Below, one piece after another: positions 11,535 through 23,200 of a stretch of DNA of 64,000 nucleotides. Within the stretch, counting starts at the first letter, position 1. Each line of letters opens with the position of its first letter. The translations under genes were made by a program, and so were the position numbers. Origin of the DNA: Durusdinium trenchii (lineage: Eukaryota; Sar; Dinophyceae; Suessiales; Symbiodiniaceae); contig CAXAMN010025273.1 of the NCBI GenBank assembly GCA_963970005.1, forward strand, positions 565,649 through 629,648, read 5' to 3'. Below the pieces are notes generated by a model, which saw only the letters and a list, made by a program, of their open reading frames with translations, had not been told where the DNA came from and did not search any database.

Positions 11535-13190
11535 CTCAGGCATGAAGGAAACGGTTGTGTGAATTTTTTAGGCGATCGCCTTCAGCAAGAGTTCTCTCGG
11601 TTTCCTCCAAGCGGCCATGTTGAAGGGTTCGGAATTCTTGGCTACTCCGCTGCCCGAAGAACAATGGGCGTGTGTTCAAGGCCACTAAATGGCGAGACAT
11701 GCACACCCTCAGATCCCATACTTTACCAAGAATGTAGACATTCTGATGTGTATAATGTGTGTATATTATTTATGTATACCCACGTCGTACTAGCATAACT
11801 ATTATACTATATAACTAATTAATATATACTGTATATTATGCGTGTGTGTGGAACTTCTTCGGTGGAAATTTCTGCCCCATGATGGCTAAAAGCGCCTTTG
11901 TCTGCTTAGACATTCTGAATAAAGTAGGATCCACAGTCTGCTGCTTCCAGGAACTCTCATAGTGATGATGGGCACCCTACAGCCTGATGCACATTGTTTT
12001 ACAAGGAATTCACGTTTGCATCGTCGTGAGTCTTGTGCACTGTTGGTGTTTCTATCTTTCATAACCATTAGTTTAACACTTGATTGCGTAGGCGTTCTTC
12101 CCATCGCTTTGGCGTTCTTGCCCCTAGGCATCCTTCGTCACCCCTTCACTACAACCAGTGGCCCGGCTGCCTTTGGAGTGAGTGACATGAAACTCAAGCG
12201 TCTTAGACTTAGACCAGGGACTAGTGTCAGGTGGCAAGAGTTTGTTGCCCAAAAAGTTGTTCCAGTTCTGCCTCCTGTACGTAAGAATGCACGTGATTGT
12301 CGCTGAGCGTTTCTGACCCCCGGAGCCTTTTGTGAAAACAAGTTTGGCGGAAACAATTATATTGCCTAGTGCAGAACGCAGCAGGACACCCCACGATGCC
12401 CGCGCTCATGACCAAAAAAGGACACAAAGAAGAAAGCACACAAAGAAAACGATTCTGGTGCAACCCGGGTAACATACTGGCCATGGTGAGGGCCCAGCTC
12501 ATCAAGTCCTCCATTCCTGGATTGGGGGATTGGTTCATGGTCGAACTGACTCGGTTTTAGGCCCGTTGGGCACCTATGAAGACCCATGGAAGATCAAAGT
12601 AAATAAGGAAGAGAAGCGAGAGTTCTTCCTGAAGCTGAAAGTGTGTCCATTCTCTCCAGGTGCGATCCTGTGATGAACAAATGAAAAACACACAAAAATG
12701 CTGGCGCGCACCGTTCGTTGCGTGTCCGGTGCAAATGACAAGAAGTTGGTTGATAAGTGTCGGAGAAACATTAAAACGATTACCCAAAAGCTTCGACACT
12801 TTGAGATGAACATGAACACCTACGTGCTAGGGCCAAGCTGCCATGATGAAAGGACTCGTGAAAGGATGTGAAAGGGTTCAAAGGTCCATGATAGGCCGCG
12901 CCCGGCTGGGCCCTCTACAGGTATATAAGAGTTGTTGACATGTTGTTTTTCAGGACTGGGGCAAGGAACCCATTGTTCCCGTGCAAAGGATTGAGACATC
13001 CCGGATTCTGACTGCGCTTGGGGCTAAATACGGGCTAAATCAATGTGGTTGGATACCTCCTGCACCACCAATAGAGCACCACCTAAAGCTTTGATTTGTT
13101 AGGGTCACACCTTTGAAAACAGCAGGTGCCCCTGTCGCAGTGCAGAAATCCTTTTGATTTGTTCTCCTGCTGGTGCAGCCTTGGTGCAGC
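11535..13190. other. no supported gene
   Basis: A minus frame near 12,150-12,300 is mildly protein-like but lacks splice support. AT-rich DNA lies at 11,745-11,845. Confidence 0.4.
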
Positions 13191-13262
13191 CTCAGACCAC
13201 GAACCACCCCCAAACGCAGCAGAGCCGCCGTCGCCTTTTCCTTTCCCCTTGGACCAGTCCAT
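13191..13262 (-). CDS. Gly/Lys-rich exon, possible start
   Basis: Begins at ATG 13,262 with MDWSKGKGKGDGGSAAFGGG and runs to a GC donor (GAG|GC at 13,191). The composition matches the exons at 11.4 and 7.3 kb. If one gene joins them, this could be its N-terminus. An upstream frame is also open, so the ATG may be internal. Confidence 0.5.
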
Positions 13263-13435
13263 GGCGCGGTGTTTCCGGCGGCGGGTGGTTGGGGACCCGG
13301 CAGCGGATGGTCCGTGCCGCTGAGAGAGGACGGCGGCGGCAAAAGGCGGCGATGGCGGCCGTGACGGATCGGCGATGGTGTGTCCCTGCCCACAGACCCA
13401 ACCACAGGAGCTTTCATAAGAGTGCATCTCAAAAC

Positions 13436-13635
13436 CTGAGATGCCCAAGTCCGGCCTGACGGAGTTCCAAATCCATGTCGTACGGCATTTCCTCTGCCTT
13501 CCAGTTCCAGATCGATTCTACTGATTCTACTGGCTTCATGCCGTACCTACCCCAAACAATGACTTCGTAGGACAGCCAATCAGTTTTCAGGGTCAATGGG
13601 GCGGCATCAATTCCAAAGTGCCATGGAGTACACAA
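13436..13635 (-). CDS. coding exon, unidentified
   Basis: A 200-nt exon between GGCCAG (acceptor) and a GT donor (CTCAG|GTTTTG). The frame is rich in Trp, Glu and Tyr (TDWLSYEVIVWGRYGMKPVE, then WNWKAEEMPYDMDLELRQ). This reads like a folded domain rather than chance. No family is recognised. It shares strand and neighbourhood with the coding stretch at 13.8-14.0 kb. Confidence 0.6.
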
Positions 13636-13772
13636 CTGGCCAGACAAGGAGTGTGATCCCCAAATAGATAGCGGCACGGTTCCCTAAAACACTGTTATAT
13701 CGTCGGGATCTACTTGTCTGTTCTGTTTTGTGGGTCTATATGACATGCAATGGAGTGTTTGGGCACAGTGAC

Positions 13773-14020
13773 CTGCAGTCCACAGTTGTTTGGTTGCAGA
13801 TTGTTTCGCCCACAGGTCGATCCTCCAACGAAAGCCGTGAATACGTCGGCGTGGATCCTCCATCGAAATCATTGAAACTGGCCACGGAACAAACGGCTGT
13901 GTGGCTCAAAAAGCGGGAGACACCCCCTCAGCTTCGGTTCGGGAAAATCGACCAGTCATGACAAGCCAGGGCTGGTAGGGGTCTCCATGTTTGAAGTAGA
14001 CACCCAAATCTATAGCTCCT
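13773..14020 (-). pseudogene. coding stretch with a frame change, unidentified
   Basis: Two highly protein-like frames abut. The first, 14,020 to about 13,927, reads AIDLGVYFKHGDPYQPWLVM. The second, down to 13,773, reads SFNDFDGGSTPTYSRLSLED. They differ by one base at a run of five Gs near 13,925. A TGA lies upstream in the first frame's register. Either a 1-bp indel has broken a gene or retrocopy, or a very short (~46-bp) intron is present. The 3' side has a clean donor (GCAG|GTCACTG). Confidence 0.45.
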
Positions 14021-14143
14021 CTGGACGCCTCTCAAACCACTGGACGACCCATTTCCCCCAAACTCGGCGAGCGCCTCGCAGCAGTCTGGTGCATGGGCTC
14101 CTGGACAGAAACAACCGTCGGGAGACTGCCGCTGTCCAACTGA

Positions 14144-14162
14144 CAGAGAGAGAGAGAGAGAG
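14144..14162. repeat. (AG)n microsatellite
   Basis: About nine AG units. Confidence 0.9.
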
Positions 14163-15532
14163 ACCGAGAGACCCTGAGATAAAGCCAACGGCACATTAAT
14201 CGTGGAATCTCTAGATGGCACTGCAGATCCGCATACTTTCTGAGTTCTTTGGGGATTTGAAGGTCTGCTGACTGAGGAGGTAAAAGCATGATGGCGCTCA
14301 GTGACCTTTGGTGTGGCACATGGCGCTTGGCTTAACTCCGATGCCAGCAGATGGAATTGGAGGGCAAACATGTTGCAAGGTCACAGCACCGATCAACACT
14401 CGACACTCCAGTTGTGGCCCATGTTCGTGCAAGGCCTGGCAAGGCCACCGGACCTAACCCCCCTCTGTCTCTTCAATGGTGCTACATCTCAAGGCCTGCG
14501 TGGGGGGGGGTCTCTATTCCACTGTCTAGATCCGTCTAGACGATGAATTTTCCCAGGAAGTGTCCGCGGGACCAGGCGACCTGTCTTCACCCTTCTGCGA
14601 GAACCACGGGATGCCCAAATCCCAAGGTAAAGCCACAGCCACATGAAGCTACTGGACATACCTCTATGATCTATGAGTATTCTGATGATTTTTTCCGGGA
14701 TTGCCAGGTCACTTGCGCAAAGAGGTCGAAGCAACAAAAGTCTGAAACACCAAGAACCACATAGACGAGACGACCATGGGTGCGCAAAAAAACCCAAAAA
14801 ACAAAACAAACACGATTCAAAAATTATTTGAAAGGATATGTTCTGCAAAATGTGCAAATCTCATCATATCTCGGTTGCTGCTCAGCTATTGAACAAACAC
14901 ATGGTCCACACCCGTTCGGATGTGCCCACCCGTTCGAGCCTGAGCACACAAGGCCCATGACCAGTACCGATGGAAGAAAATCTCTGAGGAAGGTGGAGTT
15001 CCAGGTGATTTTTTCTCCGTTCTCTGGCGCGGCTAAAGTGAAAGAAACCAGTTGTGATCATGTGATCTTGATGCTGCAAGAGGGTGTCTCTCAAAATCCG
15101 TGGAAACCCCTTAGACTGCCAGGAGGACGTTGCTCCATCGCTTGATTTCGAAACACACAATGGCGCCAGTGAGGTTTCTGGTGAGTGAAGCGAGGGTCCC
15201 TTCTTCTGTATCCATGAGCCACCACAAAGGTGTGAAGCTACTTCCAAGAACTGACCCCCTTGTCAATCTCCAAGCCTTTGAAGGGTGGTATGGTCAGAAG
15301 TGCTGTGCTTGAATGGAGTCCAGGCTTCAGGCCCAATCAACCGGCCACATCTACTCCGAGCTTGATTGCAAGAATGTCACGAGAATGCCTATTAATCAGC
15401 TTGAAACATGGCTGATTTAAGTGGCCAAGTCCTCCGTGTGGTTTTCCACATGAAGCTGATTCAACCCCTTGCTGGTCCTGTTCAACAATAAGCATAATAT
15501 AGCATAATAGTTACTTAATATTACTTACACAT

Positions 15533-15568
15533 ATGACTCTCATGACTCACACGACTCATACGACTCAC
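15533..15568. repeat. 9-bp tandem repeat (4 units)
   Basis: Four 9-mers of the form A-(T/C)-GACTC-NN follow one another without gaps. Confidence 0.8.
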
Positions 15569-15629
15569 TAACGTGGGTCGACGTACACACTTCGCATCGC
15601 TGGAGCCGAATAGCCGAAGCCCGGTTCAC

Positions 15630-15677
15630 CGTCCGGAGGAAAGCCCGCGCGCCACATGTCCGGAGTTCATCGTCGAA
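15630..15677 (-). CDS. possible 16-codon micro-exon
   Basis: In phase at both ends between GTGCTCAG (acceptor) and ACG|GTGAAC (donor). Encodes FDDELRTCGARAFLRT. Micro-exons of this size occur in the cyclase gene, but this one has no identified neighbours. Confidence 0.3.
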
Positions 15678-17010
15678 CTGAGCACAACGGACCGACCGGA
15701 GCATCAAGTCCCAGGGTCCCAGCAGCTGGATCCATCGAAGTGGTTTGATCGACAGTCAACGATTCCGTGGTCTGGTTGAAGAAGTGCATGCTGCCAACCA
15801 GAATTCTCTGTGAGCCAGCTGAAGATCTATCCGGGTGAAGATCCATCCGTTGGAATCTGATACAAAAACCGACCATTGCGAAACAAACTCTCAGAAAAAA
15901 AAGACTTTCCTATCTTCGCAATCACCCAGGAACCGGCTGGTTGGTAGACCCTGACCGTCCTAGGACCCTCCTTGACCATCCCAGTCGCTCAGCCGCTCCG
16001 CTCACAGGAGGCATTTTTCTCAACCTCCGCCTCCGCCTCGTGGCCTCCGGTGATGGGCCACAGGAGCCAAATCCATGAAACCCGGATCCTCGGTTTCATC
16101 TTTCCCGGTTCAAGAGCTATAATGCCCTATAATTATAATGCCCTAGGACCAACATTCATTCAATAGCCTGAATCAATAGCGAATAACAATGATTACTTTA
16201 CTGATTTTGGAACAGTCTAGACTACAAAAACCAAATCAACTTAAAAGAAGAACGGCTTTCAAGGCTATAGAGGGATTAAAGTTAGATTCATGCAGGCTGT
16301 TGATATCTGTCGATCACTCAAGCTCCCCAGGCCTGGAGAGATAAAACCATGTAGAACCAGTCTGGTGGGGGAGGGCTGTTATTGATCAACACTATGCAAA
16401 TCTTTGCGGTAAGACTTCACACAGTCAGTAAAACTATATTATGCAACAGACTATGCAGCAGTGGTCGCAGGTCGCACCTTTTTGTTTCGGTGAAACCGCC
16501 GAATGTCTTTGGTGGCGGCTGAAATGGCCCAAGATCTTTCTTGGGCTCCGTAGATGTATCAAACACAAAAGACCCCCCGGAACTGTGATGAGGATGTGGT
16601 AGATCCCTTGTAGTTGAGATCTGGATGTCTAGGTCTAGAGACATAGGTCTATACTAGTGTTGCCAACCTTGACCCCTGAAACCACCCCAATACCAAGCAA
16701 ATATAATATGGTATGCATTTGGAGCGTTTGGGTCTGACAGTCCTTGTCTGGCATTGGATTCTGCTTCGATCTAGGTTCCACAAGTGCGCCACTGTTTTTC
16801 TGCATGGGGTACAGGTAGGATCCGGTAGGCAGCCTAACCAGCTGAGCGAAACGCAATGATCCAAACATGTTGAGCACCAAACAACCTCTTGGGATCTCTT
16901 GAGTATATATTCCCAAGTGGCGCATTTGTCGTTTCAAAGGTTTCTCCAAACGTTGCCTTAGAACATTCGTCCACTATTCAATGTTGGTCGCCTGGCATAC
17001 GTCAGTACGC

Positions 17011-17181
17011 TTAGGTCGGAATGACCGACAGCCTCGGGTTGCAGTCATGCTCCGACGCAAAGATTGCGGTGAAGTGAGGAAGCCTTTTGGATTCGCAGGG
17101 GAGCTTCTTCGCCATCCGGGGGTCTTTCTTCAGCGGATGATTCCGCCACTCTTCCGGGCCGCGAATTTCTGGGCAGCGAAG
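17011..17181. CDS. coding exon, strand uncertain
   Basis: On the minus strand a strong acceptor (TTTTTCCACCCAG) precedes a frame that ends in TAA at 17,013-17,011 (LRCPEIRGPEEWRNHPLKK). On the plus strand the antisense frame is also open and meets a GTGAGT donor near 17,199. The minus reading looks better because most genes here run that way, but both are possible. Confidence 0.4.
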
Positions 17182-19985
17182 CTGGGTGGAAAAAGTGGTG
17201 AGTTTGCGCTGACACCGTCAGCTCCAGGATGTAGCAAGTGAAAATGCATAAATGCCTACAGAGGATGGCCCTCGATTCATGACAAGCCTATTCCGATGTT
17301 CCTTTTTGGGGGGAGGGCGTTATCCAAATGAAATCACGACCAACTCAGTGTAGCAGTGGAGCAGCAGTGGAGCAGCATGTGCTTTTGAGCGCTCAGTCCG
17401 CTGCGCCACGGGCGCATTGCAAAACTGACCCTCTCAAACGACCGAAACAGACTGGTAGACCAGCAGGGACCACATGAGCAAAAGATTCTGAAGCACATAT
17501 AAATTTCCTGAGAAGCTTTGATGCGGGTCGTAAATGAACAACGAAGACTCAAACGCCCTCCTTGTTGCGTCTCATAGTGCCCACTTCCATACACTCCCAG
17601 CAGAAAAGTCTGCACCCCATACTCTCCAACATGTCCACGTGCACAGATTTCCTCCCAGCATCTTCATGCAACGCCTTTCACACTACTGTGCTGGTGCCGG
17701 CGCCGAACCTCCGGAATGCTTGAAAGAGTCCAATTTGGCCCAATTTGGCTTGCTTGGAAGGTCAAGCGGTGCCCACCTGGTGCCCACATGACCAAGCGGT
17801 TCGATCACCCAGAAAACGAGCCCGGAACGGCCCCACCGCATCACCCCCCAGAGTTCCTTAAATGGATTTCAATGTTAGGATGTCTCCTGGATCGCTCCAA
17901 AAAGCGTTGTGCAACTGTACTGTGCAGCATGTCTGACAGCATAATACATTCCTGACGTTCGCATGTCTCTCAACAGAGACAAGCATGTCTACGGACGTTG
18001 GACGTCGTGGATCGTTTTCCAGGGAAGACTCAACGTCAACACCTTTTGGAGGGTGTTTCACCCGAAAAAATGTAGAAAGTAAATGTTGAAAACCACGATA
18101 GACATGATCTCACATGCATGGGATGCTCCTGGACAAAGCCTAATTAATCAGTAATTAATGCAAGAAACACACTCTACAGCTTCAAATGCCCATTTCCGAA
18201 GCTTCCGACATTGCAATAAGTAAGGCCCCATGCAAGACACGAGCCAGGACCAAATAGAGATCATTGGCACTTCAAGTTCTTGGAAAATATACCCTTTTGG
18301 GGGGGCTGCACTCTTTGGGAAGATCTCTCGCAGGCCCGAGAACTCCAAACCGGCATCCTCTTCCAGCATGTTCCAAACCGATCACTAGAGCGACAATGGC
18401 TGAAGTACCGCGGGTCACTTTCTCTGGATTGGGGCTTCTCCCTCGCAAGCAACACCTGGTTGCCGTGGTCGCATGGTTCGACCGAATGGAGTTGGCCTAA
18501 GGGGTCTGTTTCCCAACTAGGCCAAGTGACCCCCACCCTCGCAACATCGGCTGGAAGCTGGGAAAACACATGTTGGCCACCTCTTCTATCGACTGATCGA
18601 TGGCAATGCGGTCAGTAACGCATGATTGGCGACTCCTAGCGGCATTCATCTTAGTTGAACAAGGAGTATTCTTCTTGGCGGCACCGAGCAAACCCTCCGA
18701 TTCCTTCGGAATGGGAGCGGAAACATGGAGATATCCATGGGACGCACATGGACGACGCCACTGTCGTGGGCCAGTCGGTGGTGGCAGACCTCCAAGAAAT
18801 CCAACAAACATGCTACATGTATAGATGATTATACCATATTATACCTAAGAATCCTTGGGCTCTCCATGGCTCCTAAGAACCCTATGTGTTTGAGGGCTCG
18901 GATTCTTAAGCTTAGGATGTAAATCTTGGGATTTCTTTTGCTTGGTGAATGGAGGCCATATTTGTCGTCCACAACCACAACATCGAACCTGAGGTATTCG
19001 GTATGCGGCAGCCGTTCTTGTCTGCCACCTTGGACCGTTTCCCATGACAGCTTCAACCTACTGGAAACCGCTGCAGACTGCACTGCACAACAGCAATTCC
19101 CCCGGTGCTCACGGGAGTATGCTGTCGGCGGCCTGTGGCCGAATCGCACTCGTCAGTTCAAGGTGATGGGCTTATGAATCGGTGTGTTTGCTTTAAATCT
19201 CATGGGCTTGATTTTGAGGCGGTCTAATTAGTTGCTTGGGAATCTCTCCCATTTCCTCCTGTTTGCCCAATTTCCGGGGGGTTCAACATTAGAAGGACTT
19301 TGTGCTGGGATTTGGCACCTGCTTGGAGTTTTGGGCACGTGTGCGCTGTCTCCAAGCCCATTCCCTCTAGTAAGCTTGGCCAACCAAACAAAGCCCGGCC
19401 TTCCTCGAAGCCCAAAGTCGCGCAGCAAGAAATCTCTATATTATATATATATATATATCTATTTTTGACATCATAACTTGGTGCTAAGATTGCAACACAT
19501 CAAAACTGCGTATACAGCAAGCTAGTTCTATTTCGGTCTCTTGATGTCTCTCGATGTCTCTCGAGCCCGAGGTCTGAAGGATCTTGACATGATTTTCAGA
19601 TCCCCCACGGAGAGCTCATTAGCTTGCAAAGCCGGGGGTCTGAAGGATCTTCTGATTCACCCTTCCTCCACGGCGAACAACGGCTCGTCAATGTGAACCG
19701 ACTCACTCCACACATCGAGCCGATCTTCGAGCTGAACTGAGTCCCAGTGTCTTCAGAAGAGTTTGACCAAGAATTGGCCCTTCACAAAGGTCGGATGTTT
19801 GTTTCAATAGATGGCGAATCAGGTCCAAACTTGCCACTGGAAACTTCAGAGCTTTTAGACTTCAACCTCCTTCAGAAGAAGTGAATCTCTCCAATTGGGA
19901 TGTGGTCTGTCACCTGCGGATGTTTCTCCGGCAGAGCATCCTCCCAGGTCCAGTCCACGAGACAGCAAGGGCACCTGCGGTATGA
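17182..19985. other. mostly non-coding
   Basis: Holds an AT microsatellite (19,437-19,458) and the second copy of a 21-nt string shared with 1,374-1,394. No exon is supported. Confidence 0.4.
19437..19458. repeat. (AT)n microsatellite
   Basis: Uninterrupted alternating AT with flanking TTATA. Confidence 0.9.
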
Positions 19986-20215
19986 ATTTCAAATGCTCAC
20001 CTTGGACGTTGCGGTCGCCGGGTACCCCGATTCAGCTGATTCTTTCGAGCCAGAACTGGGTAGGACCCATGTATTACCCTGCAGAAGAGCCAGTGACTTC
20101 GCAACCACCTGTGGAGGTTTCAGCAAAGGCCAATCCTTCCAAGAACCAAGGCGAAGCCTACGCTTGGAGGAAAGTGGCCTCTTTGGCTGAGCTGAAGGAT
20201 ATAGGAAAGAATCCA
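19986..20215 (+). CDS. possible plus-strand coding exon
   Basis: The plus frame is protein-like over about 75 codons (MYYPAEEPVTSQPPVEVSAK, then WRKVASLAELKDIGK). Exact splice borders are not clear and no family is recognised. Confidence 0.35.
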
Positions 20216-23200
20216 CAAACAGGTTCGGAACTGTTTCATTGTACACGTGCTTATCCTTTGTCCTGACATGGTGAGGTTGCTGCCAATTTAGAAAACAGTC
20301 ACTGGCATCATTTTCTGTGACCTGTGGCTCTGTCTCCGGGTCCAAAATCCAGCAAACATCACCAAACACGGAGCACTGACTGACCTGCTATGACCTAGAG
20401 AGAAAACTCTCGCATGTCTCATGGAGGCCGATCTCACGCCAAGAATTGGGGTTCGGACCTGCCAGGTAGAGGACCTTTGCATCTACACTCCATTTTAACT
20501 CCCCACCTGAAAAGAATGGCCATCCCATGGCCTTCTACTCAGTCCTACCTCTCTTTCTAATTGCACAACTTCGAGAAGTGAGGCTTTTCCAGAAAAAAAC
20601 AAGAAAACCTTCATGTCGGGTTGCCACTCGGGTTGCCTATTCTATTCTCCTGGGGGTCATCCTCCAACCCCTTGTGGAACCGCCGACTTCTTGAGACTTC
20701 CAGGTCGCATAGACCACCTCTTCGTCGACTCCGTCCTGCGCCGCCCGCCGAAACGGGCCGTTCGGGGGCCGTTGTGTTCAACCCGATCGATTTGTGTTCG
20801 ATGCTGAGATGCCAATTAAGGCCGCTTCTGTCCAAGAAAGCTTCTTGACGAAGTAGGATGATGAGAGGAAAGGCCCACCTATCTCAAACTGACCATCATC
20901 TGACCTAGGTCTGTCATCAAACCCAACTCAAGACCATAGATACGAGTACATGTAGTTGTATCATTCTGGAACGTTTGGATCTTAGGATATCTTAGGCTTT
21001 GACATGTTAGGCACTGTCCGGTTGTGTGAAGTCACTGTGGCGCTTCCAGAGCAGCCCCAGGTCCCCCAAAGATCCGGTGAATCAAGTCTAAGCGGACTCA
21101 GCGGACCTATGGTCTGCCCGTGCGGAGCTCGTCTTGGTCCGAAACGCCCAATAAGCCAAACATGAAGCTCAACGGCCCCCCCCGCAAACGAACATGGAAC
21201 CTGAGAATTGACCGGTGGTTTCGACCCATTTCCCTGGGGTCAAATGTGGACCTCTGCCACGGGGGCAGTGCACACTTCGAGAGCCAAAACGCGCACCGAA
21301 ACCACTCCCGAACGGCTCCTCCGCGGTGGGCTCCCGGGAGAGGGTCCAAATGCCACGCCAGTTCGGTGCTGGAGGGTGGCGCCTTGGCCGGTCAAGAGAG
21401 GGATCAGGCGGGTAGTATGGGCAGCATGGTAAGCTTCTAAGTGGTAGAGCAGTGGGATCTGAGATGTGAGAAAACCAGCTGAACATGTTGTATTTGTTTG
21501 GGGGTTTGGAGAAGGTGTGTTTACACATCTTAGATGTCCCTCCTTCCTTCCTTCCTTGCTTCCTTTGCCGCCAAAGAGCTGGTAGTAGCAGGCCCTCTTC
21601 CTCATCACCACCGACGCCTTGTCGAACAAACCAAAATACTGGCCCGTCTGCAGGCTCACCTGGTGCTACCAACGCTGCTCGACGAGTCTCTGCCCGACTC
21701 AGAGAAAACCAGAAGGGACTGAATTTCACCAAACTGAAAGGCAAATTTTCCAGTTAAAGCAACAACTTGACCCAACCTTACCAGAAAGCCAACAAAATCC
21801 ACCTAGCAGGTAAAGTTCATAAACAAAAAATAAGTTCCACATAGTTCCACCATCACAAGCACCTGTTGTAACGTCATGAACTGACATGTTCTGATCCATA
21901 CAACAGACAAAAAACTCTGCACCTGGGAAAGCTTGGGGGTGTCACATGGACAAAAGGGGTATGCCTGAATATGTTCCGATGGATCCACCCACACAGAAAA
22001 CACACCCGGGACCATGCCACCGTCTGTGGCGGACGAAAAAGGACGCTGCCGGAGCGAACAGGGCGGCGAAGGAGCCTCACCTTGGGGAACACTCTATGTA
22101 TATATCCCTATGGATCGGGTCGTGTCTTCTCAGGTTCGGTACGACTGGACCCTCCAAACCTACATGACAGTGTCTCCAATCACTGTAGTTGAGAAGGTAC
22201 ATGGATCCCTATATATACATATCTTTTTTTCGGTCGTCCAGCGAGTTCAATGCAGACCCACATGTATTACATCTATATATAGATGGTTTGTGTGTCTAAC
22301 AGGCTTCCAACGGGAGCCTGTTGGATGTGCCTGGTATATACTAATCTGATGGTGCCGGAGCCCAGCTCGAGGGCGCCCTGGAGGGCCATCCCAGGGTCGC
22401 GACCCGCCTCTCTCCAAATCGCCGCAGCTTTGTCGAACTTCCGATCTACATAGTATCTGAGCGCTTGCCTGGGACCACTGAAAGGCGATCAGTGGTGCAT
22501 TGCTGTGCGATCCCCAACTGGGCGCGACACCTGAACACCCCATTGAAAACCAACTCGCCCCAAATCACCTTGCGGATCCCTTCGGACGGTAGGAGGCCCA
22601 GACTGGCCCCCACACGGAAGTGACCTACCCTGGCCCGTAGGGAAGCTGATCACTTCGGAAGTGGTAGGTCGCTAAGGCTGCGGTGATTTTCAGAGCTCTG
22701 AAAGTTCCTGGGATGGTCATTCATCCTACCCTTACCAAGTTGCACTAAGGGATGGAATTCAATGATGACCCATGACCATCATCACTATCATTATCCTATT
22801 AGTATACATGCTTTGTCTAACTTTAAGGCAGTCACCCCAACTGTCACCATGGCAGTTGTAAGATGCCGGCACTCAAACCGGTTTGGCTAAGGGGCTCGTA
22901 CTTCTTCGCCAAGGACTCGCGAAGGTTGTTCCTGAAAGCGTGGCGCGGCGTACACCGTCACACCAGGTCAAACCCTCACACCGCTTGTGCCGATTTGGAG
23001 GTGGAGCTGGTGGAGCTTGTTGGAGGTACGCTTTGTGGCGATTTTCCGCGGGCGGAATCATCGAGGAATCTGAGAGGAGTCGTCTAAGGTGAGGGGACTA
23101 TATCGATTCTGCGAATTCCGTGCTTCTCTGGTTCCGGGATGTCCGGGAAACATTAGCAAATACCGGGTTGTTGTTTTCCGGTTTGTTTCTCTGGTGAAGG

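Larger units (their letters stand above)
14021..17010. other. mostly non-coding
   Basis: Holds a GA microsatellite and a 9-bp tandem array. A minus frame at 15,050-15,145 is weakly protein-like. One small candidate exon (15,630-15,677) is listed separately. Confidence 0.4.
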
